This document shows positions 21,976 through 35,900 of a stretch of DNA of 64,000 nucleotides, in pieces. The position numbers and the translations under genes were made by a program. The stretch covers positions 34,992-98,991 of the forward strand of contig JADNRY010000228.1 in NCBI GenBank assembly GCA_015501585.1. Direction: 5' to 3'. This DNA comes from Rhodocollybia butyracea (Eukaryota > Basidiomycota > Agaricomycetes > Agaricales > Omphalotaceae). Positions within the stretch are counted from its first letter, which is position 1, and the number at the start of each line of letters is the position of its first letter. The notes beneath the pieces are model-generated. The model was not told where the DNA came from, did no database searches, and saw nothing but the letters and a program-made list of their open reading frames with translations.

Positions 21976-24391
21976 TTAAGATGGTATACATTGGAAGAAA
22001 TAACTATTGAAAAATGCATCAGTACACCGAAACGAAATCAGACTGGAGATACTGACGGGTTTGAATCGACGCAGGTTGAGCCAGATGCGCAAACTGTAGG
22101 ACCAGTCCAGCCGATACCACCACTAAACGGGGGTGCATTTGTCTCCAGTAAATCATTCGACATAGCAATAGACTCACCATTGACCGAAAACGGTCTGGGT
22201 GGCGGCGGGAGCAGTACTGGTTGTAGTACTAGTGCCAGTGCCAGTGCCAGTTCCAGTACCGGTACCACTGGTGCCAGTGCTAAGATCGGTATCGATGTTA
22301 CTCACTGAGAACTATTTCACATATATGAAAACGCACGGTAGGCTGGACACTCCGCTGACTTTCAGGTCTGGATCGAGTTCGGTCAGGTGCGAATAGATCA
22401 GGGTGTGGATCACTTACCAGCCAGGATGATCTGATCCTGGATCACAGCTTGCCAAACAGTCGTGTATCCACTGAACGAGTCGTATTGTGCTCAGCAAAGA
22501 GGTCAATCCATTGAAGGAAGGTTGAACACTTACTCTGCAGTCCCTTCCAAGTTGATCCCACCAGGCTCAAGACTACCGACCGTGGTTCCACAGCAGGCAG
22601 AGGCTGTTCCCCAGACTAAGAACAAGGTTTAGCACATTTATTTATCACCGCCTTTGATACATACTAGGTCCTGCGGCCCATGCGCTCCATCCTGGTTAAA
22701 AAGAACCTTCAGTTACATGCTTCGCGACATGGCTATTGAAGAGCCACGAACCAATGTACACGTCGTTCGCCGTGAGGTATTGAATCATTTGAGGGAGAAG
22801 CTATAATAGAGGGTAGTTTTGAGAACGCGAGGTATAGGCTAGTAGAAAGAGCAGGATATACCTCAAGGCATGTGGGGTCATTGGATCCACCGAACTCACT
22901 AACGACAGCTCTACAAGGGTAATTCATGAGCTGCGATCTGTTAGGATAAAACGGGAAATGATCGTACTTGAGATTGTTCTCCTGAAGCCAAGTCGTAAGA
23001 GCGGCAAGGTTGGTATCGGCTTGTCAAGATGTTTATAATGAGCGTAGCTAGACGACTGGTTTCCTCTCACCAGGTTGAGTACATGTGTCATGACTGCCCG
23101 AGAAATCAGAATCTGTACAACATAAGCGTCAGCTGCATCTTCATTTCTTGTGCGAGGACGACGAGGTACCGAGGTATTCATGAATGTCAATGGCGGTGTT
23201 GTTCAAAGGGTCAACGATCTGGTTAAGCCAGTCACTCGAAGGATCGTCGTTTTCACCAGTTACTTGTGTCCATGAGTGGCCTCCCGTGAAGCCGTTGCCA
23301 GGTGCGAGGATGAGCTGTTGTGCACCAGTCGATCGAATTCCATTGATAGCCGCTTGATCGTTTTGCAGAATTAATGAAGTAGCCTTGAAATGCGAAGATC
23401 ATCGTGAGTAAGAGGTTTGAGAGTGTCACAAAAAGCGCGGGGATAACGAACCATGTCATGAGGCTCATTGTTGATCCCGAATACAACGTTGGGGTTGTTG
23501 ACGAAGCGGTTGGCGAGCTCGGTCCAGAAGGTTTGGAACTGTGCGGTTGTGGCTGCGTTTGGATCAGTGGTATCTCCGATGATCTATCGAAATAAGGAGA
23601 GGTTTAACCGAAAGATCAAAGGGGTACTGGTGCAAACTTACGCTTCCGCTGTTGGGCTGGTCAGAAGGATCGCTAAAGATAGACCGAGGGTCAATTTAAA
23701 ATAGACTATCTGAATGCAATTATCGCACTTGTATCTCTACAGATGGTATTCAGTCGACATTATCACCTGTAACTCGAGGAAAATTAAGCTAACCATGTAG
23801 TTATGAGGATCAATCAATGCATATTTTCCTTTGGTGACCGTGATATAGTTGATAGCAGCTTCGAATTCACTAAAGTACTAATGCCGGGAGTCATTTCGAT
23901 ATCGTGTCCCAACAACGGTAAAGGATAATGCTCACAGTCTCATTGAAAGTGCTCCCGAGGCCAGTAGCGATAGGGCACATGCGCTCCATGAGGAAAGTCA
24001 CCCGGAAGAAATTGACTGAAAAGCAGTCAGTCAGTCGTAAAGAAGATGTTGAACGACTTGACTTTGGTTCGTGTCGACCCATGTATCTACAGTGTCCTGT
24101 AACACGAATAAGCGCATGTAGCAGGACAATGCTTTCGAAGGGGACCCACCTCATTGATAAAGGCGTATTGGACGCCAAACTCTCCAGGAAGTCCAGTCCC
24201 AGGTGTCCCGAACACACCAAATTCACCGCCAGACTGGACACCGAATTTCAGCTCTTGGAGTAATCGATGACACGGAGGTCACCTACTTCATTGACACCTG
24301 CGTAAAGAATTGTAGCCCCTGCGGACGCTGCGATGAGCGCCACAGCAAGAGCGGATTGGACGACGACCCGTAACCGTTGAGTCAAGAACAT
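21976..24391 (-). CDS. Secreted endo-beta-1,4-glucanase, GH5 with C-terminal CBM1
   Basis: Start ATG 24391 with signal peptide (RVVVQSALAVALIAASAGA), then a catalytic domain spread over many short exons: SGGEFGVFGTPGTGLPG, INFFRVTFLMERM, KGKYALIDPHNYM and RFVNNPNVVFGINNEPHDM. Glu of NEP is the expected acid/base. QQLILAPGNGFTGGHSW and VVSEFGGSND follow; Glu of SEF is the expected nucleophile. This matches GH5 subfamily 5 fungal cellulases. A Ser/Thr/Gly linker (STGTSGTGTG) leads to a CBM1 with QCGGIGWTGPTVC. A last small exon supplies the aromatic end PYFFQC. The stop is TAA at 21976-21978. Role: extracellular cellulose hydrolysis. No break seen when introns are placed. Confidence 0.85.
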
Positions 24392-25850
24392 GATTTTGGA
24401 ATGAGACAAAAGTTGACCAAAAAAAGGCTTTTATATAATCCCAGAGGTTCGTACGTGTCACTGCATAGCGACCTGACGGGAAATTTTCGGAGTCTGCGTT
24501 ATGTTTCTTTTTTTGACCACAGATGCGCGAACGCAGAAACTCAGTTTCCAGTTCTTCTTTGCGGGTGTGTGCTAATTAAAGCGTGAGGATTAACAGCAGC
24601 TCTGTCTCGGAAAAATCGCCCAAAATAAAGATTTTAAAGAGATCTCGGTCATAAGCCATTTTACTGATGCGCTTATCAAATGAGATTATCCGACAGTGTA
24701 AGATGCATGTCCAGTTTAGGATACCTTCGGAGAATCATCGTTGGTGTTATGAGCTTATAGCATGATGATTGCTTGACGACGGAGAATAGTAGTGGAGCAG
24801 CGTGATTCATTTCCTGACGTATTGTATAATCGTAAATGTTCTTACAGGGACCGAGGAACGGAAAAACTAAATGCACCAGTATCGCGAAGCATTGAGATGG
24901 AAAAGCTAAACGTGCAGCCGTGTTCTAGTGTCAAGAGCCCTTTTGACAGAGGCATAAACAACCCCAGCGTGCCAGACTGGCTGCCAGTGGTTGTAGATGA
25001 TTTTGAACGCGTCACAATTGCCTAAAAACACTCAATATGTGACTTTTCGTTAACGAAGTTTCTCATTCGCTTACCTCAGATAATTGTATGCAAGTATTAT
25101 CCAGCTACGGCAAAATTTCGGGTTGCTTTGCGAATATGTACTTTAAGTCGTTATCAAAGCAATATACCAACGCGTTAAACGATTTGCGGACCATGATGTC
25201 CATCTCTCAACAAGGGTGAACATAGCACCAGCCATGACGCGGACGGACGAGACCGGGATGAGCACGGAAGTTCGAGGATGAGCTAGCATTCGCTACTGCC
25301 ACCGAGAATTATCGATTAGGGTTTCACAGCATCTAAAAGGTCGAGCTCACTTAGTATCGCTTACAGGTCTATCTTCAGCCACCTGCTAAAATTTTCGCCA
25401 CTACATCGTCCACCGTGTGCAGAGCGTCGCTATGTCATTGGATGGATTTGAAGGAAGATTTGAAGGAAGATGAAGTGGAACGTTGACGATGAGTCACGTA
25501 TAATCCACGGTTTGAGACTCTGGCCTAGAAGGAGCATTCTGATAGCAGTGATGTGTCAAGCAGCCGTTCTGTGCAAGTAGTAGTGGTAGACGCAGTTAGC
25601 AGCAGCAGCAGCAGCAGCAAGTGCGGACACGGAAAGCGATTACCAAAAAAAAGTTTATAAACCGGGATAATCGGACCGACCGGAAATAGGGCCCCGGCAC
25701 GTTTGCTAAGATGAATCAAAATCGCTCAAACGCGCTCCATTTTGCTTGACAGGGACATTTGCTCAAACATACTCAAATATACCTTGAGCCTGCCTCTTTT
25801 TTGCTTACTTTCAAGGGACAAAACAAGACCAGTGACGCTCAGTAAGTATA
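24392..25850. other. Intergenic; (AGC)n at 25598-25619
   Basis: Upstream region of the cellulase gene and downstream region of the surface-protein gene. A 22-bp AGC triplet repeat is present. No gene recognised. Confidence 0.5.
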
Positions 25851-27567
25851 TCATTGCTCTGTATATCCTGGTGGTATCTCCATCGGAAATTCCGATTCAA
25901 GTGCGCTCTCTCCCGTAAGTCTCAAGCCACTATCTATATGTACAGTAGGAACAGTTCGACCACCACTATCCGGCTGTCTTTCTCGCTGTTGACCGTGAAG
26001 TTGGTCCTGCATGATGACAAGGCGCTGCTGAAGTTTTATCATAAGCGCACTATCCGAATTAGCACCATCGGTGGAAGGGACGTTTTCGCCTTGTTAAATA
26101 AGTATTCAGCGTCATTAAGTCACGAACAAAAGACCCGAAAATTACCTGAGAGATGTACTTTGGAACTTGAAGACGGTAACATCAATCCTTCGTTGCTGGC
26201 AAAGTGGCTTGAACTTGGGATATCACGATAATCGAATGAAGATGCGGCAGCTTGTATACTGAGCGTGCCAAGTCTGTTTCGTCTTGATCTCCTCCGCCAC
26301 AAGATAATCGCCCCGATTGAGAGAAGCAAGATTGGAATAATAGAACCTAAGATGGCACCGATCAAGACTGCGGGGTGTTTCGTTTTATCGGATGATAGAG
26401 GTAGTGCGGTGGCGGGGGAGCTAGGGGAGCTGCCGGGGGATGTAGAGCTGGTGTTGGAGGATGAACTGAGCTGTGATGCAGTGGCATTGATATAAAAATA
26501 ATCGAGCTGCATTTGACTTGATGGGCTGATATTGAACGACACAAGCATCGAGTGTGCTCCGAGATCTAGATCGCTAGCCGTGAATATGAGTTGGTTCGAC
26601 GCATCCGAGCTTAATATCGGTACTTGAAACCCAATAGGATTCTGTTTATCGACTTGATATACCCCATTGGCGAAGGGGTTATCATTCAATCCGAATAGCC
26701 CTCCGTACATGGACAATGATGTTCCTGAAGATCCCAACGAGTCAGTATCAACGAACAGATCCAAGTAAAGAAGGAGATTCACCATTGAAATCAATCGTGA
26801 CATTGGAATGATTACCCGATAAAGTCTCAAAATCATTTGTATCAAAGACCCAGCCTTGGGACTCGGGAAACGTGAGCATACTGTAATCCGTTACATTGTC
26901 AATAACTTGTGCCATTCCTGCTTGTAGAATATCCCCATCCTGCACGACAGGATTAGGCAAGCTCTCAAAGGTGAGATAGTCGAAAAACCAGCCCATGGTG
27001 CCCGGGAAGTTGGTAACAGCTACTTGCAGCACATGCTCCCCGAGTCCCGGTTGGAAAGCACTGCTGTCCTCACTTATACTAGTAACACTGCCCTGGACGA
27101 CGCAAAAAAGACCATTGTTCGCGGGCCCATGATTTTGTCCCGGGTTCGCCGCGAGATTCCCCGTCTCTGGTGTTCCAATTCCAACGCCATCGAGTGAGCA
27201 ATCGACTTGAGGCATAGTGTTCTCGATGTCTGCTGGATCCAACAACCCGCTCGCATCCAGCGTTCCGTATAATCCAAGAAATCCAGAACCTGGTGATCAG
27301 AGAAGGAAAAAGCTAAGTTGAAAGCTAATGCTTAGTAGTAATTAGTTATTGAAACATACCATTAAACCGAAACGTGAAACTAGCATTGTCCCTCGTCTCA
27401 TGCAGCGTATTGTTGAATACAGGACCATTAGGCAGCAGACCCGTGGCGGCGTCCGGACCATTCGACTTTGCCAATTGTGTTGCGTTTAGTGTCAAAGGAG
27501 TCCACGATCCAGCTGAATAGTTGAACCGTGGATCCGCGTCATCGACCATTAACCATACGGTGGACAT
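25851..27567 (-). CDS. Single-pass membrane protein with large extracellular part
   Basis: Starts at ATG 27567 (MSTVWLMVDDADPRF). A first intron at about 27290-27360 and others (about 26725-26784, 26060-26112) join in phase to a stop at 25851. The extracellular part has two similar blocks with many Asn glycosylation sites and repeated patterns (GWFFDYLTFES, GWVFDTNDFETLSG), perhaps beta-sandwich units. A Ser/Thr-rich stalk precedes one transmembrane helix (AVLIGAILGSIIPILLLSIG) with a basic stop-transfer RRRSRR, then a cytosolic tail with Ser clusters and a possible short coiled coil (MIKLQQRLVIMQDQL). The layout is common among uncharacterised Agaricomycete proteins. No signal peptide was identified at this start, so an upstream exon may be missing. 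Confidence 0.65.
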
Positions 27568-30500
27568 CTCGGGAGTACTAGTGGTAAGAAAGGAATGGAA
27601 GTGGAGGGTGGGATCAAGATTTGTGGTGTAACGTCGAGTGCGGAAGCCAGGCCAGAGCCAGCTGGTATATGAGAGTGTTTGCGAGATGCCTATATTTGGG
27701 CCCGCGCGAGCGAGCGACGATATATAAGTTGAAACTATGTCGTACGGGGATTTTTGTATCCAGGATATGTCAATGCGAATGAATTCAAACTAGGTTGGCA
27801 TGGATATTCTGATTTATTCTGATTTTTTGCATCATATATCATTAGCCAGCACATGGAGAAAAAAAAAGGACGATGGTGAAAGATAAGAGTGATAAAGTAG
27901 CAAGGCAAGTGGACTCACTTCAAATCTGTGATAAAGTAAGATGAACTTACTGTAAACCTCAAGCAAATCCTCTCTTACAGGTCTGATATCGATTCAAGCC
28001 ATCAACACCGTCTATATCATTCAACGTAATCGAGTTGAACATGGAGTAGAGCGTTTATCTCTCCTTGAAACACCATCTCCCGGGCAACCCGGTCCTTCCC
28101 TCGACATATCGTGCTTTACACCGCAGGTAACAGGAGGCGCGCCGGAAGGCAAGGGTGTGACTTGCTAGGAACACTTAAGAAAGAGGAATTGAATACGGGT
28201 GTTCATGTCTAATACAGATTCGGCACTCGCATATGCACAATAAGACCTCTGGGAAAGAAATGTACCATTAATTAAATGGGTTCTTGAACAAGCAAAAGAG
28301 GTACCAAGCAGGTATTGAGTACCAATGTTAATCCTTCGGAAGATCAGACCTGCCACAGTTCGTACAAGTAGAATAACAATAACGTCAATAGCAGGCATGA
28401 TAAGGTTATAGGCCACTTGGAGGAGGCGTTTTGATAGGGTGGTTCTATGATGTAAATGTGGCCAGAGACCGTAAGATTTGAAATTATTACAGCAGACTGA
28501 TACTACCCAGCACGTAAAAACGACAGGGAAAAACAAGCGGGAGAGAAACACACACTTCATAAGGCATGATTTGAGGAGATATCGTGCTGGCAGCTCGATC
28601 AAGTTCACTACCACAGAAATTAGTTAAAGATAGCAATGGCAATAACTTGCTATCCTCGCTTGTAAGTAGAATGTATACCCAATATTGGAGCGATAGGGGC
28701 TCACAGGAAGAGCACGTATCACGATATTGCCGGCGGTTGGACGAGAGTGGAGTGGGTGGATTAATATTAAGTACATTTGCCAAAGCTCGTGGTTGATCCT
28801 TGAAAAATAAGGTTGAAGCAGATGATTGGATGATAAGGTTAGAGTAAATTTGACTTCAGGCGTTTGATTTTACTGGGACCAGGAGCTCCAACGGCACTAC
28901 TGGATTCAAAATTATCGCAGCAGACGGAGACCACTAGTAGCAGACTTTATTATGCTGCACAGAAAATGAAGGGGAAGACGAGTCGGAATACTTATGGAAC
29001 CCGTATTTCTATAAGTATGACTGAGTATACACGCGATCGAATGAGTGGGAGAGAAATGCACACTTGGTAAGTCGGCATTGGAAGGATTGGAAGCAACTGC
29101 GTGCTCGCTATCCGAACAAGTTGCCGTGAAATCGATTGAGGATAACACTTTCGCGAGCAATCTGGCCTATTACTTGTGCGATGTAGGATGTAGAGTATAG
29201 TTTACCCGATTCCAGAGCGATAGAGGCTCACAAACATCAAATTACCGGATTTGTGCTTCCCTTTGTTCTCCCAACTTATAGCCGTTCTCCCGTTTCCCCC
29301 CTGTCGTTTTTGGACAAAAGTTCCTGCAGGATCCCAATAGTAGTAATGCGTGGATTAGTAATTGCAAGTCAGCTCCAGAGAGCTCGGAGCGGGAAAGTGG
29401 TACATAATTTTGTCGATAGTCTTGAGCGTTTGAGCAATTCATTGGTATGGGTCTTGGAAAATTAATGGGTTCGGAGTGTACAAATCTTGAATCTAATTGT
29501 GAACTATTAATACCAGAATAGTTCCGAATCTTGGTAGTACTGAGTAGGAACGAGCTTGCCTTCAAAGGGGTAACGTCAACGCTGTTCTAAGATTCCAATT
29601 GTTATCTGTTACGACGGAGGCTTGGGGATACGTTGGGAGCGCAGGAAAGGAGAGAAAGTACCGGAAGAAGTGTGCTGCGAGGAAGCCATAGAAATATTGA
29701 TCTTCGAGAAGCGTTATGCTAAGGATAGCTGAAAACCGTGGTTCAGGGACCTTAAAGGGGTTCATTCTAGCTGGCGATTGCGGAACGCGTGCGAAGGCCG
29801 TTGGAGATGAGGTTGAGAGAACGTTCTCCATACAGCAGAACGGATCCAAGTCTCGGATCCTCCATAATTGAAGGTGCAAGTCCGAGTGTGATGGAGAAAA
29901 GTAATTATAGCTGAATAGGAGGTGTGGGCTTGGTGGGAGTCAGTGGGACTACACGTAAACGGAGGGAGAAGGTTGTGAAATGGGACCGTAATACGCAAAA
30001 GCACGCAAAAGGGTTGCGATGGGGAGTCAAAACAGATTGAGGAGTGTTGAATGGATTGGGTAGCACAGGAAGCGAGTAAATTTTGATTAGGTTGAAGATT
30101 GAAATGTAACAAGAGATCTTGAGCGCACAGAAAGAGATGATTATGAGGAGATAAGACGCGGTCAGTTGATATCAAGTTTTAGAACGCCTCAAGGCAGCAA
30201 AAGAGATGTTTGGTATCCAAGATATGCAAGGCTAGCCAAAAGGACGGGGATGGGATCCGAAAGAAAGAGCCAAGTAATGGCAAGCGAGGTTAGTAGTAGA
30301 ACCATCACGTTCCTGTTTCAGAGGGCCTGAAAAATTAATCAGGAGGCTCTGTATCGCTGCAAGGCGGTGGACTATAGCCGGTAACAGTGCTGTTAAATTT
30401 GTCAACTAAAGGTGTCGATGAGAGTTGAAAGCGCTAAAGCTTGGATAGAGCTGAACCGAAAAAGTACACTAGCTTGAAGATCCTTTTTTGAGAAAGAGAA

Positions 30501-30908
30501 AGATGATTGGCTGTTTTTGTTGAAGCGGATCGAGTAGATTTAGCGCCCAGAGCCCTTTTGTCTTTCACTCCCGTCATTTTGCAGGGCCGTATTCTTCGTT
30601 CTCTCGTTCCTTCCCATCATCATGACCGAAAGACTCTCTTTATTATCTTTGCCTCGTACGACACACATGGATATGTCCATCGCGTTTTTAATAATCTAGC
30701 AACAAAGAACAAAAAGCTGTAGCCAACAAGCGCTAGAGTTTTTTGTGTTTCACTCAATAATTCTGACACGGCCTGCTCCTTCCAATATGGACATCTCTAC
30801 TCTTTCTGGAATCTCGAATCTGCCACACCTATATAATCTCCACTTTGAAAATGGAGTAGAGTCACCACCGGTATTCACATTCATCCTTGTCTCTTTCTCA
30901 AACTCGAA
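27568..30908. other. Gene-poor stretch with a diverged local duplication
   Basis: No convincing gene on either strand. Two segments, about 28487-28790 and about 28910-29250, share short collinear patches (GGGAGAGAAAYRCACACTT, GAGCGATAGRGGCTCACA), suggesting an old tandem duplication. Minus-strand ORFs at 28165-28614 and 29242-29879 lack recognisable domains. Confidence 0.4.
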
Positions 30909-31969
30909 ATGCCAGCCTACTATCCTCATCCTGCCGCCGCTAATTACTCTTCGCCGCCGGCACATAACCAAAAGCAGAGAGGCTATCGTATCTGTGACCA
31001 GTGTGGCCAGGAAGAGTCTCCAGCTGTCAGGTTTCGATTATGTGGAGGTTGCGTACGTCCTATCTCTTCAATGTCTCAAAAATTCGCATTCTGACAATAA
31101 TCTTGTTACATCAGATGGTTACCCAGTACTGCGTATGTGATTTTAACTCGTTTCAACACCTCTCATTCTGATCCCATCCGTCCAGTCCCAAGAATGTCAG
31201 AAAATCCATTGGCCGCACCATAAACCCATCTGCCAGCACACGACAGCCCAGGTGTCTTCCGCCATTAACTACTCTAATGACGAAAATATCGCCAAAAACC
31301 TACGCAAATTCTGCTCGCAGCATACTTCGCTTTTATCTTGGGTTGGCTTCCAAGCGTTACAGCTGAGACGCTTACCTTCGAATATACGGCAACATGCTTT
31401 AGTCATTGATTTGGCTCCACGAAGCGGGGCAGATAGCCATCGAAGGTACTTATCATGCTACTCTATCCGTATCGTTGTGATAAATTACTAACTGGACCAT
31501 CAGATTCTCAGTAGTCTCGACCCGAAAGGTCAAACGCAACTACATTGGCGACCCGCTTGTCCTCGCAGACATCCAGCGCCGAGATGATCGCTGCCGACAC
31601 AGTGGCGGAATCGGTTGTCTCGTTGTACTCGTCCAGTGCGACGGGATATCCCAGGTCATGCCTATCGAGGTTGACCCGCCCTCCAAGATCTCCTGGGACA
31701 CGAGAGACGACTGGCCTTCGGTGCTCGACCATTACGTGGAATCTGGACGTTCAGATTTCCAGCCTATAACAACGACAGCTAGGGGGTGAGTTTTACTCGG
31801 TGTAGTCGAGTAGTCGAGTCACTGACGGGTCAACGTTACAGGATTTATTACGGATAAACACGCATGCCTTTGCATCATAGCCTTCGACCAGGCTATTCAC
31901 GTTCACCCTGCTGTACCCCTACTCATTGTATCACCTTTCGCATTTCCCAACGCCACGACGTTGGCTTGA
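30909..31969 (+). CDS. MYND zinc-finger protein
   Basis: ATG 30909. Exon 1 encodes CDQCGQEESPAVRFRLCGGC. A tiny exon gives MVTQYC, and the next continues SQECQKIHWPHHKPIC. Together they supply the Cys/His ligands of a MYND finger, usually a protein-interaction module. Exons are separated by introns of about 60 nt (31054-31114 and 31134-31190). The later part (YIGDPLVLADI, ISWDTRDDWPSVLDHYVESG) is typical of uncharacterised fungal MYND proteins. The 3' end is uncertain: one splice choice stops at 31857, another at 31969. Start and finger are well supported. Confidence 0.7.
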
Positions 31970-32974
31970 CCAAAGCCTTTCGAAATTCGTTGTACTTTTA
32001 CTTATCACGGCCGCGACGAGACGTTCCTGGTGACGCGTATCATGACTTGCATATTCATTATCCTGTTCGCTGTTAACGTGTTAACGGTACGACCTCGAGT
32101 TATCTTTATTATACTGCTACTGTATACCCCATTGCTGTTGTTGCTTTGATATCACTGCTATTCCCGTATTACTTGTTTCCCTTCAATCAATCTGACTACT
32201 TGAATCGCCACTCCCGAGCATAAGATAAGATAAGATAAACTTCAAGAGATAATCAGATTTTAGTGTCTTGTGCTTGCGAAAACTAGTTCGACTGAGGAAG
32301 GAGGAGGGAAAAGGTGAATCAAACCAACCTTCAACGACATCGCGATCGCGATGATCCAGGACTCATCTCTATAACAATATGCCCAGGACAGGACAAATCG
32401 CGGACATTGCGAGGTAAGTAAGCGACAAAGTGTGGTTTGAGAAATGTTTAGCGAGGACTTTCAAGTTAAAGAATCGGAAAATGATATGGACCGTATGCAC
32501 TAAGCCCGAGGAGTGCACCAACTAACAAAGCACGTCGGAGCCCCCCTGCACTGCTCTCGCTCTGCATAATTCTTCTATTGAAGATACCTCTGAAAGGCTG
32601 TCGTTCGGTACTGACAGAACACTAACTGACAGAACACTAACAAAAGGAAGCACACGTTGAGAGAACCACGTTATATTCTAGAGGTGAAGCTGGGCTTCAG
32701 GCGACAGGGGGATACAAGGTGGCGGTCTTTATACGGGTACCATAGCAGTCATGACTCATAAGACGATCTCGATAAGCAGCCTGGCGGTGCAAGAGCACGT
32801 GTGAGTCTTACTCGCGCGGCCCCGGCGATACTCGAATATAACAAGGTCTCGAATCGGTATCATTGTATCGGAAGAACCCAAGATCTCGATGATAACGCGA
32901 AATATAATTAAAACTAGGAGTTCCACTCCATGTAATATCAATATTCTTTCGTATCTAGATGAAAATCTAACTGC
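31970..32974. other. Intergenic
   Basis: Convergent spacer. It contains a (TAAGA)n run near 32221-32238. No gene recognised. Confidence 0.5.
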
Positions 32975-35900
32975 TTAATAAAAACTAGTGTCATCTGTAG
33001 TCGAAGAAAATAAGAAGTCCCCACCATTATCAAAAACAGTCGTCGAGTCTATCGAATCCGTGAAACCCCCATCGACGAACGTCGAATCTGTGTTCTGGAT
33101 GAAGTCTCCGGTACTAGGATCGACGTATGTGGAATTATCAGTAAACCCAAACATGCCTCCCGAGTTAAATGCTGCATCTGTATTCTGGCTGAAGTCTCCG
33201 GTACCAGGATCAATGAATGTGGTACCATCGTACCCGAACATACCTCCTGAGGTATCAGCCGGATTTGTGGATTGAAGGTACATCCCAGAAGAATTGTCAT
33301 TATTGTAATCAACAGAACCATCATTAGCCCCGTTTTGGCCACTCGGGTCCACGTTGAACTGGTTGTAATCTGGAGACGAAACGGCGAGCTGATTCTGGTC
33401 GCCGTTATATGACTGTCCAGTGGGTGCAGTATTACCGCTACTCTGATTCTGCGACTGCGATTGCGATTGCGGTTGCGAAGAAAACGAATTTTCGACCTGA
33501 TGCCACAAATTCGTAGCTTCACTCGAAGCCTCATGCTTAGCGAAATTCAGAGCTTGATGTTCCGCAAAACTTAAAGCTTGATGCTCGAGAGTGCTCCATA
33601 TCGACGAGGAACCACCCGTACCGTTACCCTGACTCTGCGACTGCGACTGCGGCTGCGACTGCAGTTGCGGTTGCGATTGTAGCTGATTCTGGTTGCCGCC
33701 ATACGACTGTCCGGTGGGCGCAGTATGACCGCTACTCTGGCCCTGAGACTGCGACTGAGGTTGCGATTGCGAAGACAGCGAATGTTCAAACTGATGCCAC
33801 AAAGCCGTAGCTTCGTGCCCGACCAAACTCGAAGCTTCATGCTTAATCAAATTTACAGCTTCCTGTTCCGCGAACCGCAACGCTTCATGCTCAAGAGTGT
33901 TCCATATTGAGGACCCACCACCACTGGGATTAGCAGGATTACCTGATGGTTGTGGATGTATCACGTTCGAGAGCCCATGTCCAAGTGTAGTCAACAGGGA
34001 CCCTAAGGGAGATGAAGTATGGGGGTTATTTCCCTGAGGAGAGGAGGCGGGTAGATGCTGGGCAGTGTACGGCACTACGGACTGCTGAGGATGTGATACC
34101 GGTACCTGCTGCTGCTGCTGTGGGGATTGCGTCAATGTACCCTGACTAGGTGCAAGGTTGGAAATCTGCATAGGTGGACGAGCTTGCCCATGGGACTGCA
34201 CGACAGCGCTAGGGTTATGCGCAGTTTGTACATTGTTCTGTTGCGCCTGCTGAGGATGGGTCATCGGTACCTGCTGCTGCTGCTGCTGATGGGATTGTGT
34301 CGATGTACCCTGTGTAGGTGCAAGATTGGAAATTTGCATAGGTGGACGAGACTGTCCCCCTGTTTGTACTTGATTCTGTTGCATGGACTGCTGAGGATGA
34401 GTTATCGGTACCTGCTGCTGCTGTGGGGATTGGGTCGATGTACCCTGAGTGGGTGCAAGGCTGGAAATCTGCATAGGTGGACGAGCTTGTCCAGGGTGCT
34501 GTACGACAACGCCAGGATTATTTCCACTTGGTACATGATTCTGTTGCGTGGGCTGCTGAGGCTGGGTTATCGGTACCTGTTGCTGCTGCTGCGGGGGTCG
34601 TACCACTGCACCTGTAGGCGGAAGGTTGGAAATCATCTTCATAGGTCGACGAGCCTGTGCGGGGGACTGCACGATAACGCCAGGATTAGCCCCGATTTGT
34701 ACTACGTTACTCTGTTGCCCAGACTGCTGGTACTGCTGGTACTGGGCTAGTGGTCCCTGTGCTAACACAGGCTGTTGCGATTGAGCTGGTGTAGTCTGCG
34801 TTGGCGCAAGGCCGGAAATTTGCGTCTGTCCAGGGGACTGCGCTGCAACGCCTGGAGGAGATTGAACACTATTCTGTTGTTGTTGTTGTCCTAAACTCAA
34901 CCTATCCATCTCCGCCTGCATCTTCTGCATCTGCTCAGCCTGCGCCTTCACAATCGCGTAATAATCATTGGGCGCGTTGGGCACGTTGGGATTCGTATTC
35001 GCGTTCGCATTAGGTGCTGCTGGCGGCAAAACCTGATTCTGCGCTTGCGTTTGTGGAGCAGCACCTTGGATCTTCACCAACGCCTCAATAATCGCCGCAT
35101 AGTTAACCCCGGGCGACGGACTCGTCTGTCCCTGCTGCACAATCGACGCGATAATCGCCTGATAATCCGTCCCTGGCACTCCCTGCAACGCAGCTTGGAA
35201 CTGAGCTATCTCGATCCCCGCGGAGACGACATCAAGGTTGTCGAGGCTCGCCGTTATAGTATTTATGGAACTGTTGTCGAAGAGCGTGGTACGCGCGAGA
35301 AGCGCCACGAGGGCGGGGTTTGTTTTGACGACACCGCCGACGACTTTTCCGACTTTGATAGCATAGGTTGCTGCTTTGCGTGTTGAGCGGCCAACGACTT
35401 TTCCCATATTTACGAGTTGTGCGTTGGTATCGGCAAAGGTCGACGATGGTCGAGGGGGTTCTGGAGGTCGAGCAGGTCGGGTTGGGAGGGAGTAGGAAGG
35501 ATGCTGCGGAGGACGAGGAGGGACTGTAGGAGGGGATTGGGATTGGGATTGGGGGACGGATCCTGGCAATGGGGACGAGCCGAAAGGTACCGATGTACCC
35601 TGAGGATATCCATATGCCGTCTGGTACGTTTGAGGGGCTGACAGCGGTAACGTGGAACTTGATTGTGGAATCGACGGAAGCGGATTCTGAGCAGGGGTAT
35701 TTGCATGCGGCGGGCTGGGTACATTCATCATCGACATATTAGTCGCGAGAGTAGGATTTTGTGCATAATAGGACACGGGTGACTCGATAGGATTACCATT
35801 GTAGCTTTGCCTTCCAGGAGTCTGAATCCCTCCAGCTCCAACTCCGATTTGGCCCGGTCCCTGTGTCGCGTTCATCGGTAGTGAGTAATTATTATTGATA

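Noticed and set aside
34127..34750. Plus-strand ORF of 207 aa rich in Leu and Arg
   Set aside because: Antisense of the Gln-rich repeats; CAG/CTG runs produce Leu-rich shadows.
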